Part shown: in pieces, positions 29,659 to 37,875 of the stretch
Numbering within the stretch: the stretch's first letter is position 1
Layout of the letters: the number at the start of each line of letters is the position of its first letter
Origin: Nannocystis pusilla
GTDB lineage: Bacteria > Myxococcota_A > Polyangia > Nannocystales > Nannocystaceae
DNA: 64,000 nucleotides
NCBI RefSeq assembly: GCF_026626665.1
Contig: NZ_JAPNKE010000002.1
Span: 7,355,168-7,419,167 of the forward strand
Direction: 5' to 3'
Translations under genes and position numbers: made by a program
Notes under the pieces: generated by a model
What the model was told of the DNA's origin: nothing
The model's database searches: none
Seen by the model: only the letters and a program-made list of their open reading frames with translations

Positions 29659-30559
29659 GTTCGGCCGTCGGCGTTTCGCGGCGGAGCGTTGACCCCGGCG
29701 CGCTCGTTGACGTGATCCCAGCGCCGCCCGTCGCGCAGGCGGCTCCACGTGTCGCTCACGTACTCCGGCAGCAGCTTGAACAGCTGGCCGTAGGTGATGA
29801 AGAACGACGAGATCGAGATCGAGATGTCCAGCGACCGCACCGCGTGCCCCCAATTGCGCGGGATGTGCAGCATCTCGCCGGGCCCTATCACCGTGCGGTA
29901 CGGCGTACAATCGCGGTAGTTCGGCCAGGCGTCCAGATCGGGGGCCTCGACGTCGACCGGGCTGAACGAGGGCCGCTCGAACTGGCCGATGTAGAGGTTC
30001 TTCCGCGCCTGCTCCGGCGGGAACAGGTACACCAGCTTGCGTCCCACCAGCTGGATCAGGAAGTTCGGCATCGGGTCCTGGTGGAGCGGCGTCATCGTCC
30101 CCCTGGGCCCGATCCACAGGTACGAGTCCATGTGGGCGCCGGGGATGTACTTGATGCAACGCCGGAGGTACGGGTTCTCGTGGATGTCGGCGCGCAGCCC
30201 CTTGAAGCACCGACGAAACGGGTGCTGGGCCATGTAGTACATGTGATCGGGCTGCTCCTTGAGGATCCGGATCAGCTCGCCGACCTTCATGTCCTGGATT
30301 TGAGGTACTTGACGTAGTCCTGGGGGCTGTTCTTGCCCTCGCCCCGCTCCCCCGGCTCGAAGCGCTCGATGCCCACGGTCTCGTGCCCGAAGTTCTTCGC
30401 GAAGAAATCGAGCGTCCACTTGTTGTGCTTGAAGGCGGGCCAATCGTCGATGGCCCCGGAGATCTTCACGGGCACCTGCGGCCGGAGGAACCGGGCGCGA
30501 AAATCCGCCAAGCTCGGCCGTTGCAGCGCCTCGATCTCGAGATACTCATTGTAGGGCAT
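29655..30559 (-). CDS. Cupin_8/JmjC-type Fe(II)/2-oxoglutarate oxygenase (frame break near 30295)
   Basis: First gene of the operon, start ATG 30559 with GGGAGG upstream. The N-terminal part has PVKISGAIDDWPAF, typical of JmjC-like cupins. After a frame break near 30295 (one base missing) the core follows: PRGTMTPLHQDPMPN supplies the HxD metal ligands, HIPRNWGHAV the distal His, and KLVYLFPPEQ the middle strand. Total about 300 residues, the usual size. Enzymes of this type hydroxylate protein side chains, free amino acids or carrier-bound substrates. In this setting it is a good candidate for beta- or gamma-hydroxylation of an NRPS building block. The sequence around the break contains GGACATG, the core of the dispersed repeat. 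Confidence 0.82.
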
Positions 30560-31338
30560 GGAATCCTCCCCGAGGCGATTGCGCGGACGCGACGCGCCCG
30601 CCCCCTCGCCGCCACCCGCGACGCCGGCCCCACGGCGCGCCGTCCTTCATCGCCGATCACGACAAAGAACGGATCCGCACCTGACCGATTTGACGTACTG
30701 CGTTCCACCAGACACGCTCGAAAATGCGGCCAGCCGAATCGCCCGACCCAATGGAGGCCGGAGGCGCGGCAGGACCGACGATGACGACGACGCCCCGGGA
30801 GGGCGTGTGTCGTTCACGGTGCCGTGATACACGTCTAAAATGTGCGAAGCAAGTGCAAACGCGCCCGAATGGCGATTACCGCCCCCAATCATGCGTGAGG
30901 TTACACAGCACGCTTAATCGCTGTTATTCGCGCATTGCGTGCTCTCGACTCTCCTTAATTTAAGCACTCGAGGCCGAATGGCCTCATTGTCCGTATTTGC
31001 GCCGCGCGATCGAATACCGGCGAACCAGCGAGAATCCGTCCGCTCGCTTCGCTGGTGCCGAGAGGCCACCATGCCGCGGACGGGCCCCAAGCGCGAATGC
31101 GCGGTCGCCGAATCTGACGTCGAGTTCATCGAGATCCCACGATTCGGCCGGGCGAATCGATCGATCGCCGCGCGCGAAGATTCGCATCGCCTCCGAATCG
31201 CAATATACATTCCGGAAATCGCCGTTCCACCGCGTCGGCGACGCCGGGCCGCGAGGGCCGCGGCGTGTCCTCCGCGCGGGGCGGAAGCGCCCGCCGCGCC
31301 CGGGTGCAGGCCCGGGCCGCGGTGATACCCTCCCGGCC
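30560..31338. other. Non-coding spacer upstream of the lipopeptide operon
   Basis: A 779-bp spacer between the divergent oxygenase gene and the OmpA-like gene. I see no convincing coding region. The part from about 30825 to 31010 is clearly AT-richer than the surroundings and is the likely location of promoters for both directions, but no -35/-10 pair can be assigned. An open frame reaches upstream from the OmpA start, but without coding character. Confidence 0.6.
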
Positions 31339-31824
31339 ATGCCTCGCGCCGCCCTCGCGCTGGTCCTGCTCCTCGCCGCCTGCAAGCACGGCGCCTCGTC
31401 GGCGTCCTCGCGCCCGCCGCCCGAGGTGCCGCCGGCCTTCTTCGCCGCCGGCTCGAACATCATCACCTTCGACGACCGGCCCATGGTCCAGCAGGCCGCG
31501 GAGGAGCTGACGAAGAACCCCGAGATCCACGTGCTGCTGATCGGCCGCACCGATTCGCGCGGCAAGGCCGAGCAGAACATGGAACTCGGCCTGCAGCGCG
31601 CCCGCGAGATGCGCGAGGCGATCCTCCTCAAGGGGGAGGGCAAGATCGACCCGACCCGCGTCCACATCGGCTCGCGCGGCCAGGCCGACCCGACCGGCGA
31701 CAACAACACCGAAGAGGGCCGCGCCGCCAACCGCCGGGTCGAGTTCTACTTCTATTATCCGGACGGCACCCCGCTGACGCCGCGCTTCACCGCGCCGATC
31801 GTCATCGAGGGCGAGGAGCCCTGA
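31339..31824 (+). CDS. OmpA-family lipoprotein
   Basis: 161 residues. The N-terminus is a lipoprotein signal with lipobox LLAAC, so the mature protein is anchored by Cys16. The rest is an OmpA/Pal C-terminal peptidoglycan-binding domain: NIITFDDRPMVQQAAEELTKNP, LLIGRTDSRGKAEQNMELGLQRARE, and RAANRRVEFYF, the last with the typical NRR motif. It should sit in the periplasm and hold the outer membrane to the cell wall. The start at 31339 is chosen because it gives a proper signal peptide, although the frame is open further upstream. A 14-nt repeat array begins just after the stop. Confidence 0.86.
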   Translation: MPRAALALVLLLAACKHGASSASSRPPPEVPPAFFAAGSNIITFDDRPMVQQAAEELTKNPEIHVLLIGRTDSRGKAEQNMELGLQRAREMREAILLKGEGKIDPTRVHIGSRGQADPTGDNNTEEGRAANRRVEFYFYYPDGTPLTPRFTAPIVIEGEEP

Positions 31825-31825
31825 A

Positions 31826-31867
31826 GCTGGCTCTCAGGGCAGGCTGTTTACAGCATGCCCTGACGTC
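31826..31867. repeat. 14-nt palindromic repeat array, 3 units
   Basis: Starts two bases after the OmpA-like stop. CAGG at 31840 and CATG at 31854 are exactly 14 nt apart, with a weaker unit before. It lies between convergent genes, where it could act as a structured 3' end. Confidence 0.6.
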
Positions 31868-31884
31868 ACGGCAGCCTCGCCGGT

Positions 31885-32754
31885 CTAGAAGAACACCTGC
31901 AGGCCGAGGCTCCAGCCGATCGTGTAGTCGCGGAGCCGCGTGAACGGCACCTGGACCGAGCCGACCAGCGAGCCGCGGCGGTGGAAGTTGTAGGAGACCG
32001 CCATCAGGCCGGTGCCGCGGGCCGTGCCGAGGTCGCGGTACAGCTCCCCCGCGCGGTTGCCCGGGCAGAACTCGCGCCCGCCTTCGGGCAGGGCGCAGAA
32101 GGCCGCGAGGCGGGTGTCGAGCAGCAGGCCGACGCCGAGGTTGACCTTGCCGTTGGCCAGCCGGGCGCCGACCTGGCCGCTGGCGCCGAAGTCGACCGCC
32201 ACCCCGGCGCGGCGGACGTCGACCGTGGAGATCGCCAGCACCTGCCAGTACCAGGTCATGTACGTGCGCGTGAACACCACGTAGGGCGCGACCGCGACGA
32301 TCGGCCCCGGGTCGACGGTGAACCGCACCGTCCGCGTCGGCAACGAGGCGTTGAGCCCGGCCGTCAGCACGCGGTGGATCAGCTTGCTCGCGTGCGGCGT
32401 GACGCGCACCTGCACGCGCGTGTCGCCGTAGCCGACCCGCGTCTCGCCCTGGGTGTCGGCCGCGCGGAACATCAGCAGCGGCGCCTGCAGGGCGAACGAC
32501 AGCCACGGCCGCGGCGCGTACTCGCCGACCAGCGACAGCGAGTCCATCGTGCCCGGGTTGAGGCCGAAGCCGGTGTAGACGAACTCGTTGATCAGCAGCA
32601 GCCGCGTGTTGGCCCGCCCGCCGGCGCCGTTGAGGCTGTTGATCGTGCGCACCCCCTCGGAGGCGCCGTGGCCCGGCACGTGGTGGGCGCGCGCGGCCGC
32701 GGGCGCCAGCGCCAGCGCGACGGCCAGCAGTCGCGCGGCACGAGGGCGGCTCAC
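31885..32754 (-). CDS. Outer-membrane beta-barrel-like protein of unknown function
   Basis: 289 residues with a Sec signal peptide (LLAVALALAPAAARAHH) and a long run of alternating, aromatic- and Gly-rich strands ending in LQVFF, a terminal aromatic typical of outer-membrane barrels. Phrases such as LNASLPTRTVRF, FDYTIGWSLGL-like strands and APYVVFTRTYMTWYWQVL suggest a porin- or transporter-like barrel. GTG 32754 overlaps the stop of the upstream di-haem cytochrome gene as GTGA, so the two are co-translated and probably function together, for example in metal or redox handling. The exact family is not recognised. Confidence 0.72.
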   Translation of the reverse strand: MSRPRAARLLAVALALAPAAARAHHVPGHGASEGVRTINSLNGAGGRANTRLLLINEFVYTGFGLNPGTMDSLSLVGEYAPRPWLSFALQAPLLMFRAADTQGETRVGYGDTRVQVRVTPHASKLIHRVLTAGLNASLPTRTVRFTVDPGPIVAVAPYVVFTRTYMTWYWQVLAISTVDVRRAGVAVDFGASGQVGARLANGKVNLGVGLLLDTRLAAFCALPEGGREFCPGNRAGELYRDLGTARGTGLMAVSYNFHRRGSLVGSVQVPFTRLRDYTIGWSLGLQVFF

Positions 32755-33113
32755 CGCGCCCCCTTGATCGCGTGACAGTCGACGCAGCCGCGGCGGTCCT
32801 TGGCCATCCAGTCGGCCACCAGCGGCGGGCGGATGACCTTGTTCATCTCGACCATGTGGTGCTCGAGCGTCGCCGGGTCCATGCCGCGCATCCGCTTGGC
32901 CATGTGCGACTCGAGCTCGTGGCACTTGAGGCAGGCGCCGCGGGTCGACTGCGACGTCATGGCCTGGTGGTGCTCCTCGCGGCGGATGTTCGGGGCGTAG
33001 GCGGTGATGCAGCCCGCGGTCGAGCCCGCCAGCGCCGCGGCCACCAGCAGGGCCGCGGCGACCCCGCCGAGCCCGATCGGGCCGGCTCCCCGCCATCGAC
33101 TGCCGCGAGACAT
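32751..33113 (-). CDS. Small di-haem cytochrome c-type lipoprotein
   Basis: 120 residues. After a hydrophobic signal segment (GGVAAALLVAAALAGSTAGC) with lipobox TAGC, the mature part holds two haem c motifs, CLKCH and CVDCH, and several further His and Met residues (HHMVEMNKVIRPP) that could be axial ligands. It should be a periplasmic electron-transfer lipoprotein. ATG 33113 has GAGAGGGTG immediately upstream. Its stop overlaps the start of the barrel gene. No known family could be named beyond the haem motifs. Confidence 0.78.
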   Translation of the reverse strand: MSRGSRWRGAGPIGLGGVAAALLVAAALAGSTAGCITAYAPNIRREEHHQAMTSQSTRGACLKCHELESHMAKRMRGMDPATLEHHMVEMNKVIRPPLVADWMAKDRRGCVDCHAIKGAR

Positions 33114-33264
33114 CACCCTCTCGCGTGTAGCCGATCCAGCGCCGCGTCGGGCCGGCAAGCGGCCCGCTGCGACATCGGGTCGCATCGCCGCGGTCCACGC
33201 CGCGTGCGACAGGCCGACGCATGTACACGGCCGCGACACCGCGCCTATGTTGGCGGTCCTCGTC

Positions 33265-33621
33265 ATGACCCGCGCCGTCCGCTCGTCCTCCTTCGCCCTG
33301 CTCTCCGTCCTCCTCTCGGCCGCCGCCTGCACGACCGAGAGCAGCAAGATCGGCAGCCCCTGCGACAACGCCGAGCAGTGCGGCGGCGACCTGATCTGCG
33401 ACTTCCACGACGGCAAGGGTACCTGCCAGGAGCCGCACGGCCACGGCACCGCCGGCGAGGAGACCGAGGCGCACGAGACCGACGACCACGCGACCGACGC
33501 GCACGAGACCGACGACCACGCGACCGAGAGCACCAGCCCCACCGAGGCGACCACCGAGCACGGCGAGACCGAGCACGACCACACCGGCACGACCGCCGAC
33601 ACGACCTCCTCGACCGGCTGA
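33265..33621 (+). CDS. Secreted lipoprotein with Cys motif and His/Asp/Thr-rich tail
   Basis: 118 residues from ATG 33265 (an in-frame ATG at 33247 is possible). The signal peptide ends at lipobox SAAAC. A short disulfide-type stretch follows (GSPCDNAEQCGGDLICDF), similar to small Cys-rich modules of myxobacterial surface proteins. The C-terminal half is low complexity: HETDDHATDAHETDDHATE-like repeats with many His, Asp, Glu and Thr, which could bind divalent metals or form an extended linker. Function unknown. A five-unit 14-nt repeat array starts 13 bases after the stop. Confidence 0.75.
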   Translation: MTRAVRSSSFALLSVLLSAAACTTESSKIGSPCDNAEQCGGDLICDFHDGKGTCQEPHGHGTAGEETEAHETDDHATDAHETDDHATESTSPTEATTEHGETEHDHTGTTADTTSSTG

Positions 33622-33634
33622 GCGCTCCTACAAG

Positions 33635-33704
33635 CATGTCCCACGGGACATGCCCTTCTCGACATGCCCTTTGTGACATGACCTCCGGAGCATGTCGCTG
33701 GCGA
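33635..33704. repeat. 14-nt palindromic repeat array, 5 units
   Basis: CATG recurs at 33635, 33649, 33663, 33677 and 33691, exactly every 14 nt. The first unit, TGTCCCACGGGACA, is a near-perfect palindrome; later units are degenerate but keep TG...CA ends. Located 3' of the Cys/His-rich lipoprotein gene. Confidence 0.85.
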
Positions 33705-33964
33705 GACCCCCGGCCCGCGCCTCGGCCCGGGCGCCGAGCGTCCGCCCGCTCGCTTCATGGAAGTCACCCCGGAACCGCGGCAGCGACCCGGGGCCGCTCG
33801 AGTCGAGCAGCGGCGCTGCACCGGCACCGCCGCACGCACGGCGTCCTCTCGGCGCCCCCGCGCGTCACGTCCGTCCTCCCGCCCGCGTGGCGCCGCCCCG
33901 CCTCTCGCCCTCGCGCTCGCGCGAAAATCGCGGCGGCCGGCCGGCGGGGGTATGCTGCGAGACC

Positions 33965-34777
33965 GTGCCGCCCGTCCGCGTCCTCGCCCTCGGCCTCCTG
34001 GCCGCGCTCTGCGTGGCCTTCCCGGCCCGCGCCCACGACTACTGGCTCGAGTTCTCGCCGCTGTCGCCGGCCGCAGGGCGCGCTCGCGCTCAGCCTGTGG
34101 GTCGGCGAGGACTTCGCGGCCGAGGCCCAGAAGGCGATGGAGCGCCGGCGCCTGGTCTCGCTGCGGCAGGTCACCGCCCTGGGCGAGCTCGACCTGCTGG
34201 CGCAGGCGCGCGACGGGACCACGCCGTTCCTCGACCTGCGGCTCGGCGGCGCCGGCGGCTACCTGTTCGGCCTCGAGCGCGAGGCGTCGCACATCGAGCT
34301 GAAGCCGCTCAAGTTCAACCGCTACCTCCGCCACGAGGGCCTGGACGGCGCCCTCGCCGAGCGCAAGCGGGCCGGCGAGCGCCGGCAGCCCGGGCGCGAG
34401 CGCTACACCCGCTACCTCAAGAGCTTCGTGCAGGTCGGCGACGCGATCGACGGCGTCTCGACCCGCGTCCTCGGCCACCGCCTCGAGCTCGTCCCCGACC
34501 GCGACCTCGCCGGCCTGCGCCCCGGCGACCGCCTCGGCGTCCAGCGCGCTTCGCCGGCGAGCCGCTGGCGGGCGCCAGGGTGGAAGCGTTCACCCGCGGC
34601 CGCGAAGGCCGGGTCGCCGCGCAGGCGGCCACCACCGACGCCGACGGCCGCGTCACGTTCACCGTCTCCGCCGCCGGGCCGTGGCTGCTGCGCGCGGTCC
34701 ACATGCAGCGCTGCGCCGGCTGCAAGGACGCGGACTGGGACAGCTCGTGGAGCTCCTACGGCTTCGCGGTCCGTTGA
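33965..34777 (+). CDS. DUF4198-like periplasmic protein (two frame breaks)
   Basis: About 270 residues. GTG 33965 opens a signal peptide (VLALGLLAALCVAFPARAHDYWLEF), the usual start of DUF4198/NikM-like periplasmic proteins with HDYWLE. Frame breaks near 34075 and 34545 (one missing base each) must be bridged: ALALSLWVGEDF then FAGEPLAGARVEAF, TTDADGRVTFTVSAAGPWLLRAVHM and CAGCKDADWDSSWSSY. The end fits the family, which often accompanies metal uptake or TonB systems. A metal-related role is plausible because of the His- and Cys-bearing ends. Its stop is followed by a 14-nt repeat array three bases later. Confidence 0.75.
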   Translation: MPPVRVLALGLLAALCVAFPARAHDYWLEFSPLSPAAGRARAQPVGRRGLRGRGPEGDGAPAPGLAAAGHRPGRARPAGAGARRDHAVPRPAARRRRRLPVRPRARGVAHRAEAAQVQPLPPPRGPGRRPRRAQAGRRAPAARARALHPLPQELRAGRRRDRRRLDPRPRPPPRARPRPRPRRPAPRRPPRRPARFAGEPLAGARVEAFTRGREGRVAAQAATTDADGRVTFTVSAAGPWLLRAVHMQRCAGCKDADWDSSWSSYGFAVR

Positions 34778-34779
34778 GA

Positions 34780-34835
34780 CATGTCCTGCGAGACATGTTC
34801 ACAAGAACATGTCCCCGATCCCATGTCCCGAAGCG
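34780..34835. repeat. 14-nt palindromic repeat array, 4 units, between convergent genes
   Basis: CATG at 34780, 34794, 34808 and 34822. The second unit, TGTTCACAAGAACA, has both arms changed compared with the consensus yet still pairs, which is compensatory change. The array fills the gap between the DUF4198-like stop and the stop of the minus-strand lipoprotein gene. Confidence 0.87.
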
Positions 34836-36500
34836 CTACCCGCCGGCTCGCCAGCCGCGGAGCAGCGGCGGGTGGCCGCAGGTGGCGCGCGAGCGGTAGC
34901 GCAGCTTGCCGGCCATCCCGGCGATGGCCGTCTTGTGCGCCTCGTAGTCGCCGGCCGCCAGCAGCAGGCCGACCTGGCGCTCGCCCTGCGAGCGCACCTC
35001 GCCGAGCAGCAGCGAGCCGAGCGGCCCGCTCAGGGCGGTCCGCAGCTCGGGCGTGCCGACCTCCGGGCTGTCCCCGGAGACAGTGTACAAATGGACATAA
35101 ACCTGCGGACAGGTCGGATCGCCGGCCCGCGGGCTGCGGCGCGGCAGCAGGTCCTGCTGGGCCGCGTGGACCTGGCCGTCGTCGTACAGCGCCAGCGAGC
35201 CCGCCGCGGGGTTGCTGCGCAGGACCGCGTGGTGCGGCGAGGCTGTCCCGTCGGCCAGGAGCAGCCGCGCGCTGAGCCACAGCGACCCGGCGGCGTCGCG
35301 GCCGATCGCCCGCGGCGACGGCACCAGCCCGGCCACCGGCGCCGGCTCCGAGGCCCACGCGCCGGCCTGCGGGTCCCAGAACCATGACGCCGGCACCTGC
35401 ACCGGCGGCAGCTCGACGCGCTCCCACACGTCCCAGTCGCCGCCGGCGTGGATCCGCCACAGACTGTCGGCGGGCCCGTCCTCGTCGACGACGGCCAGCA
35501 GCGCCGGCTCGGGGGTCTCGACCAGCGACACCACCGCGCCGCGGGCCGGCGGCGGGTCGAGCAGGCGCCACGAGGTGCCGTCGAAGCCGGCCACGTACGG
35601 CACCACCTCGTCGTCGATCTCGACCCCGTCGCCGATCAGCACCTGACCGCCGCTCTCCACCAGAGTCGCGACCTGCTTCGGCGCCCGCGACTCGAGCCCC
35701 GGCAGCGGCGCGAAGATCCCCTTCGTGTCGCTCGGGCCCCAGCGCAGCATCCCGGTCTGCAGCCCCGGCAGCCCCTCCGCGCCGGCCGAGGCGGCCGCGA
35801 CCGACGCGAACAGCTCGCCGCTCGTCAGCCCCGCCAGCCGGGTCGGCCGCGGCGGCGACTGCAGGCCCGCGACCTCGAGCTGCGGCCGGGCCGGGCGCGC
35901 GCCGTCGTCGTCGAGCACCACCAGCGCGGCTTTACCGGCGCCGTCGCTGCGCAAGGCGATCGCATGGCCCTCGGGCCATGTCGCATAGTCCTGGTAGTAA
36001 GCCCCCGGAGCGTCGGGGTCGGGCTCGTGGGCGGCCCACGTATTCTCACGCCGGCGGTACACCCGGTGCGCGGGATCCTCCCCGCCGCGCGCGACCGTCA
36101 GCCACAAGTCGTCGTCGCGACCGCCGAGCGCGTGGACCCCCCAATCCGCGCCCGGCTCGGCCAGGTGCAGGCCGTTGAGCCAATCTGTCTCTTGAGTCAT
36201 GTTACCGTCGGCCCCGGCGCGCGCCAGCATCACGCCGCCGGCCAGCACGACCTCGCCGTCGCCGAGGCGGTACAGCGCGATCGGGCCGCGGCGGGTGGCC
36301 ACGGCCTGCAGATCGAGCTTGATGGTGCGCGCCGCGGCCGGGCTGTCGTCGACTGGTTCGGCGGGCTTGGCCGCGGTGTTCGGGTTCGCGGTCGGGACGG
36401 CGGCCTTGGCCGTCGCCGGCGCGTGGGTGTCACAGGCGCACAGGCCGACGGCGACGAGCAGGGCGGATCGCGCGAGGCGCGGGAGGGACTGGGCAGGCAT
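34836..36500 (-). CDS. Large lipoprotein, possible beta-propeller, unknown function
   Basis: 554 residues with lipoprotein signal (ALLVAVGLCAC lipobox) and a linker of Ala/Pro/Thr. The body has recurring units of the type 'W...L.D..G...AVGRDAAGSLWLSARLLL' and 'GGRDDDLWLTVARGG', resembling two-component-regulator propeller or sorting-receptor blades, so a beta-propeller is likely. Two Cys lie near the C-terminus (DPTCPQVYVH, RATCGHPP). No enzyme motif was seen. ATG 36500 is preceded by no strong RBS. Three 14-nt repeat arrays (35067, 35963, 36184) lie inside the coding sequence without breaking it. Confidence 0.75.
   Translation of the reverse strand: MPAQSLPRLARSALLVAVGLCACDTHAPATAKAAVPTANPNTAAKPAEPVDDSPAAARTIKLDLQAVATRRGPIALYRLGDGEVVLAGGVMLARAGADGNMTQETDWLNGLHLAEPGADWGVHALGGRDDDLWLTVARGGEDPAHRVYRRRENTWAAHEPDPDAPGAYYQDYATWPEGHAIALRSDGAGKAALVVLDDDGARPARPQLEVAGLQSPPRPTRLAGLTSGELFASVAAASAGAEGLPGLQTGMLRWGPSDTKGIFAPLPGLESRAPKQVATLVESGGQVLIGDGVEIDDEVVPYVAGFDGTSWRLLDPPPARGAVVSLVETPEPALLAVVDEDGPADSLWRIHAGGDWDVWERVELPPVQVPASWFWDPQAGAWASEPAPVAGLVPSPRAIGRDAAGSLWLSARLLLADGTASPHHAVLRSNPAAGSLALYDDGQVHAAQQDLLPRRSPRAGDPTCPQVYVHLYTVSGDSPEVGTPELRTALSGPLGSLLLGEVRSQGERQVGLLLAAGDYEAHKTAIAGMAGKLRYRSRATCGHPPLLRGWRAGG
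35067..35123. repeat. 14-nt repeat array inside a lipoprotein gene
   Basis: Phased words GCTG 35067, CAGT 35081, CATA 35096 and CAGG 35110 (spacings 14, 15, 14). The first unit is TGTCCCCGGAGACA. It encodes the stretch around DPTCPQVYVHLYTVSGD without interrupting the frame. Confidence 0.6.
35963..36004. repeat. 14-nt repeat array inside a lipoprotein gene
   Basis: CATG at 35963 and 35977, CTGG at 35991, exactly 14 nt apart. The first unit read from the coding strand is TGGCCCGAGGGCCA, a 12-base palindrome around two central bases. Confidence 0.6.
36184..36211. repeat. 14-nt repeat, 2 units, inside a lipoprotein gene
   Basis: TCTG 36184 and CATG 36198 are 14 nt apart; TGTCTCTTGAGTCA has pairing arms. 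In-frame within the coding sequence (NMTQETD). Confidence 0.5.
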
Positions 36501-36576
36501 CTTCGCTCTCGCCCATCGTACCGAAAAACTCGCCCGCGCGCGCCGCCGGGCCGGGGCTTCGGCGCGCGGACGCACT

Positions 36577-37781
36577 TCAGTCGGCGTGGAGCACCACGCG
36601 CTCCCAGTCCGCGCTGCCGTTCAAACCGAGGGTCGCCCCGCAGCGGTAGCCGCCGTTGATCGCCCCGCCGCCGCTGTGGAAGCACAGCCGCCGCTCCGGG
36701 TTGATGTCGCCGGTGTCGCAGCTGTTGCGGGAGATCGGGTCGCCCTCGACCGCGAAGCCCCACGAGAACGCGTCGCTGAAGTACCAGCCGCTCCCGTTGG
36801 CGTTGGTGGGCGTGTTGCTCTGGCCCGTGTCGGCCGTCACCTGCGCGCGCGGGGCGTGGGCCAGCAGCGCGTACGTCCCGCTGCCGCTCGGGCGGCACGC
36901 CAGCATCAGGTTGGCCTTCCCGCATTGTTGCAGGATCTGCGACACCGACGTGCCCGAGTGGGCGAACTGGTCGACGTAGCAGACCTCCCAGCCGACCAGC
37001 GACGCGCCCTGCACGTTCGTCTGCGGGCCGAACGCGGTGTACTTGTTGATCACCGTCTTCTTGCAGTCGGGCTCGCAGCCGTCGCCGGCGACCTGGTTGC
37101 CGTCCTCGCACTCCTCGACGCCGATCCACAGGATGCCGTCGCCGCACACCGCGTTCTTGCAGCTCGCGGTGCAGGCGTCGGTGTTCTCGGCGTTGGCGTC
37201 GTCGCACTCCTCGACGCCCATCATCACGATGCCGTCGCCGCAGCCGGCGAGGGCGCACTGGCTGGTGCAGGCGTCGGCGTCGTCGGCGTTGCCGTCGTCG
37301 CACGCCTCGAGGCCGACGTGGACGACCCCGTCGCCGCAGGTGGCGCCCGTGCACATGTTGGTGCAGTCGTCGCCGTCGTCGGCGTTGCCGTCGTCGCACT
37401 CCTCGGTGCCGGCCAGCACGAAGCCGTCGCCGCAGGCCGCGAACTTGCACGAGTTGGTGCACGAGTCGTTGTTGAGCACGTTGCCGTCGTCGCACAGCTC
37501 GCCGGGGTCGAGCTGACCGTCGCCGCACTTGGGGCCTTCGGTGGTGTTCTGGCTGCCGGTCGCGTCGGTCGCGTCGGTCGTCGAGGGGTCCTCCGCGGTC
37601 GTCGAGGTGCCGGTCGTCGTGGTCGTCGCGCTCGCCTCGGTGGTCGTCGCCTCGGTGGTCGTCGTCGCCGTCGGGCCCGAGGACTCGCTCACCAGGCCAC
37701 CGGTGTCGAGCGCGCTCCCCTTCGCGCAACCTCCCGCCGCCGCCGCGCCGATCAGCAGCGCCCCAGCCGTGCCCTTCGCAT
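36577..37781 (-). CDS. Lipoprotein with five myxobacterial cysteine-rich (CGDG...CDDGN) repeats
   Basis: About 400 residues. ATG 37781 opens a signal with lipobox AAGGC if one missing G near 37755 is restored; the remaining frame is intact. A Thr/Ala-rich stalk (TATTTTEATTTEAS) follows. Then come five or more repeats of the form CGDGxxxxGxExCDDGNxxxxDxCxxxC, known from myxobacterial surface proteins (myxo disulfide repeat). The C-terminal domain contains several Cys (VCYVDQFAH, LACRPSGSG, NSCDTGD, LCFHSGGG) and looks like a flagellar/lectin-like or adhesion module. It is probably surface exposed on the outer membrane. No enzymatic motif was seen. Confidence 0.87.
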
Positions 37782-37855
37782 GGCCCCACTAGACCATCGG
37801 CGCTCCGGCTTGACAACGTTCGTCGGCGCGCGCGGGGCGCGCAGGCGCGCAATCA

Positions 37856-37873
37856 CATGTCCCCGGGGACAGC
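37856..37873. repeat. 14-nt palindromic repeat, one full unit
   Basis: CATGTCCCCGGGGACAG: arms TGTCCCC and GGGGACA pair completely. It lies between the start of the Cys-repeat lipoprotein and the end of the kinase gene, next to the latter's stop at 37876. Confidence 0.65.
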
Positions 37874-37875
37874 CG

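Noticed and set aside
30997..31338. N-terminal extension of the OmpA-like lipoprotein
   Set aside because: The frame is open but the residues lack coding character, and a proper lipoprotein signal starts at 31339.
33635..33704. 14-nt arrays as a CRISPR array
   Set aside because: The period is far too short, the palindrome is the conserved part and only four bases vary, and no cas genes are present.
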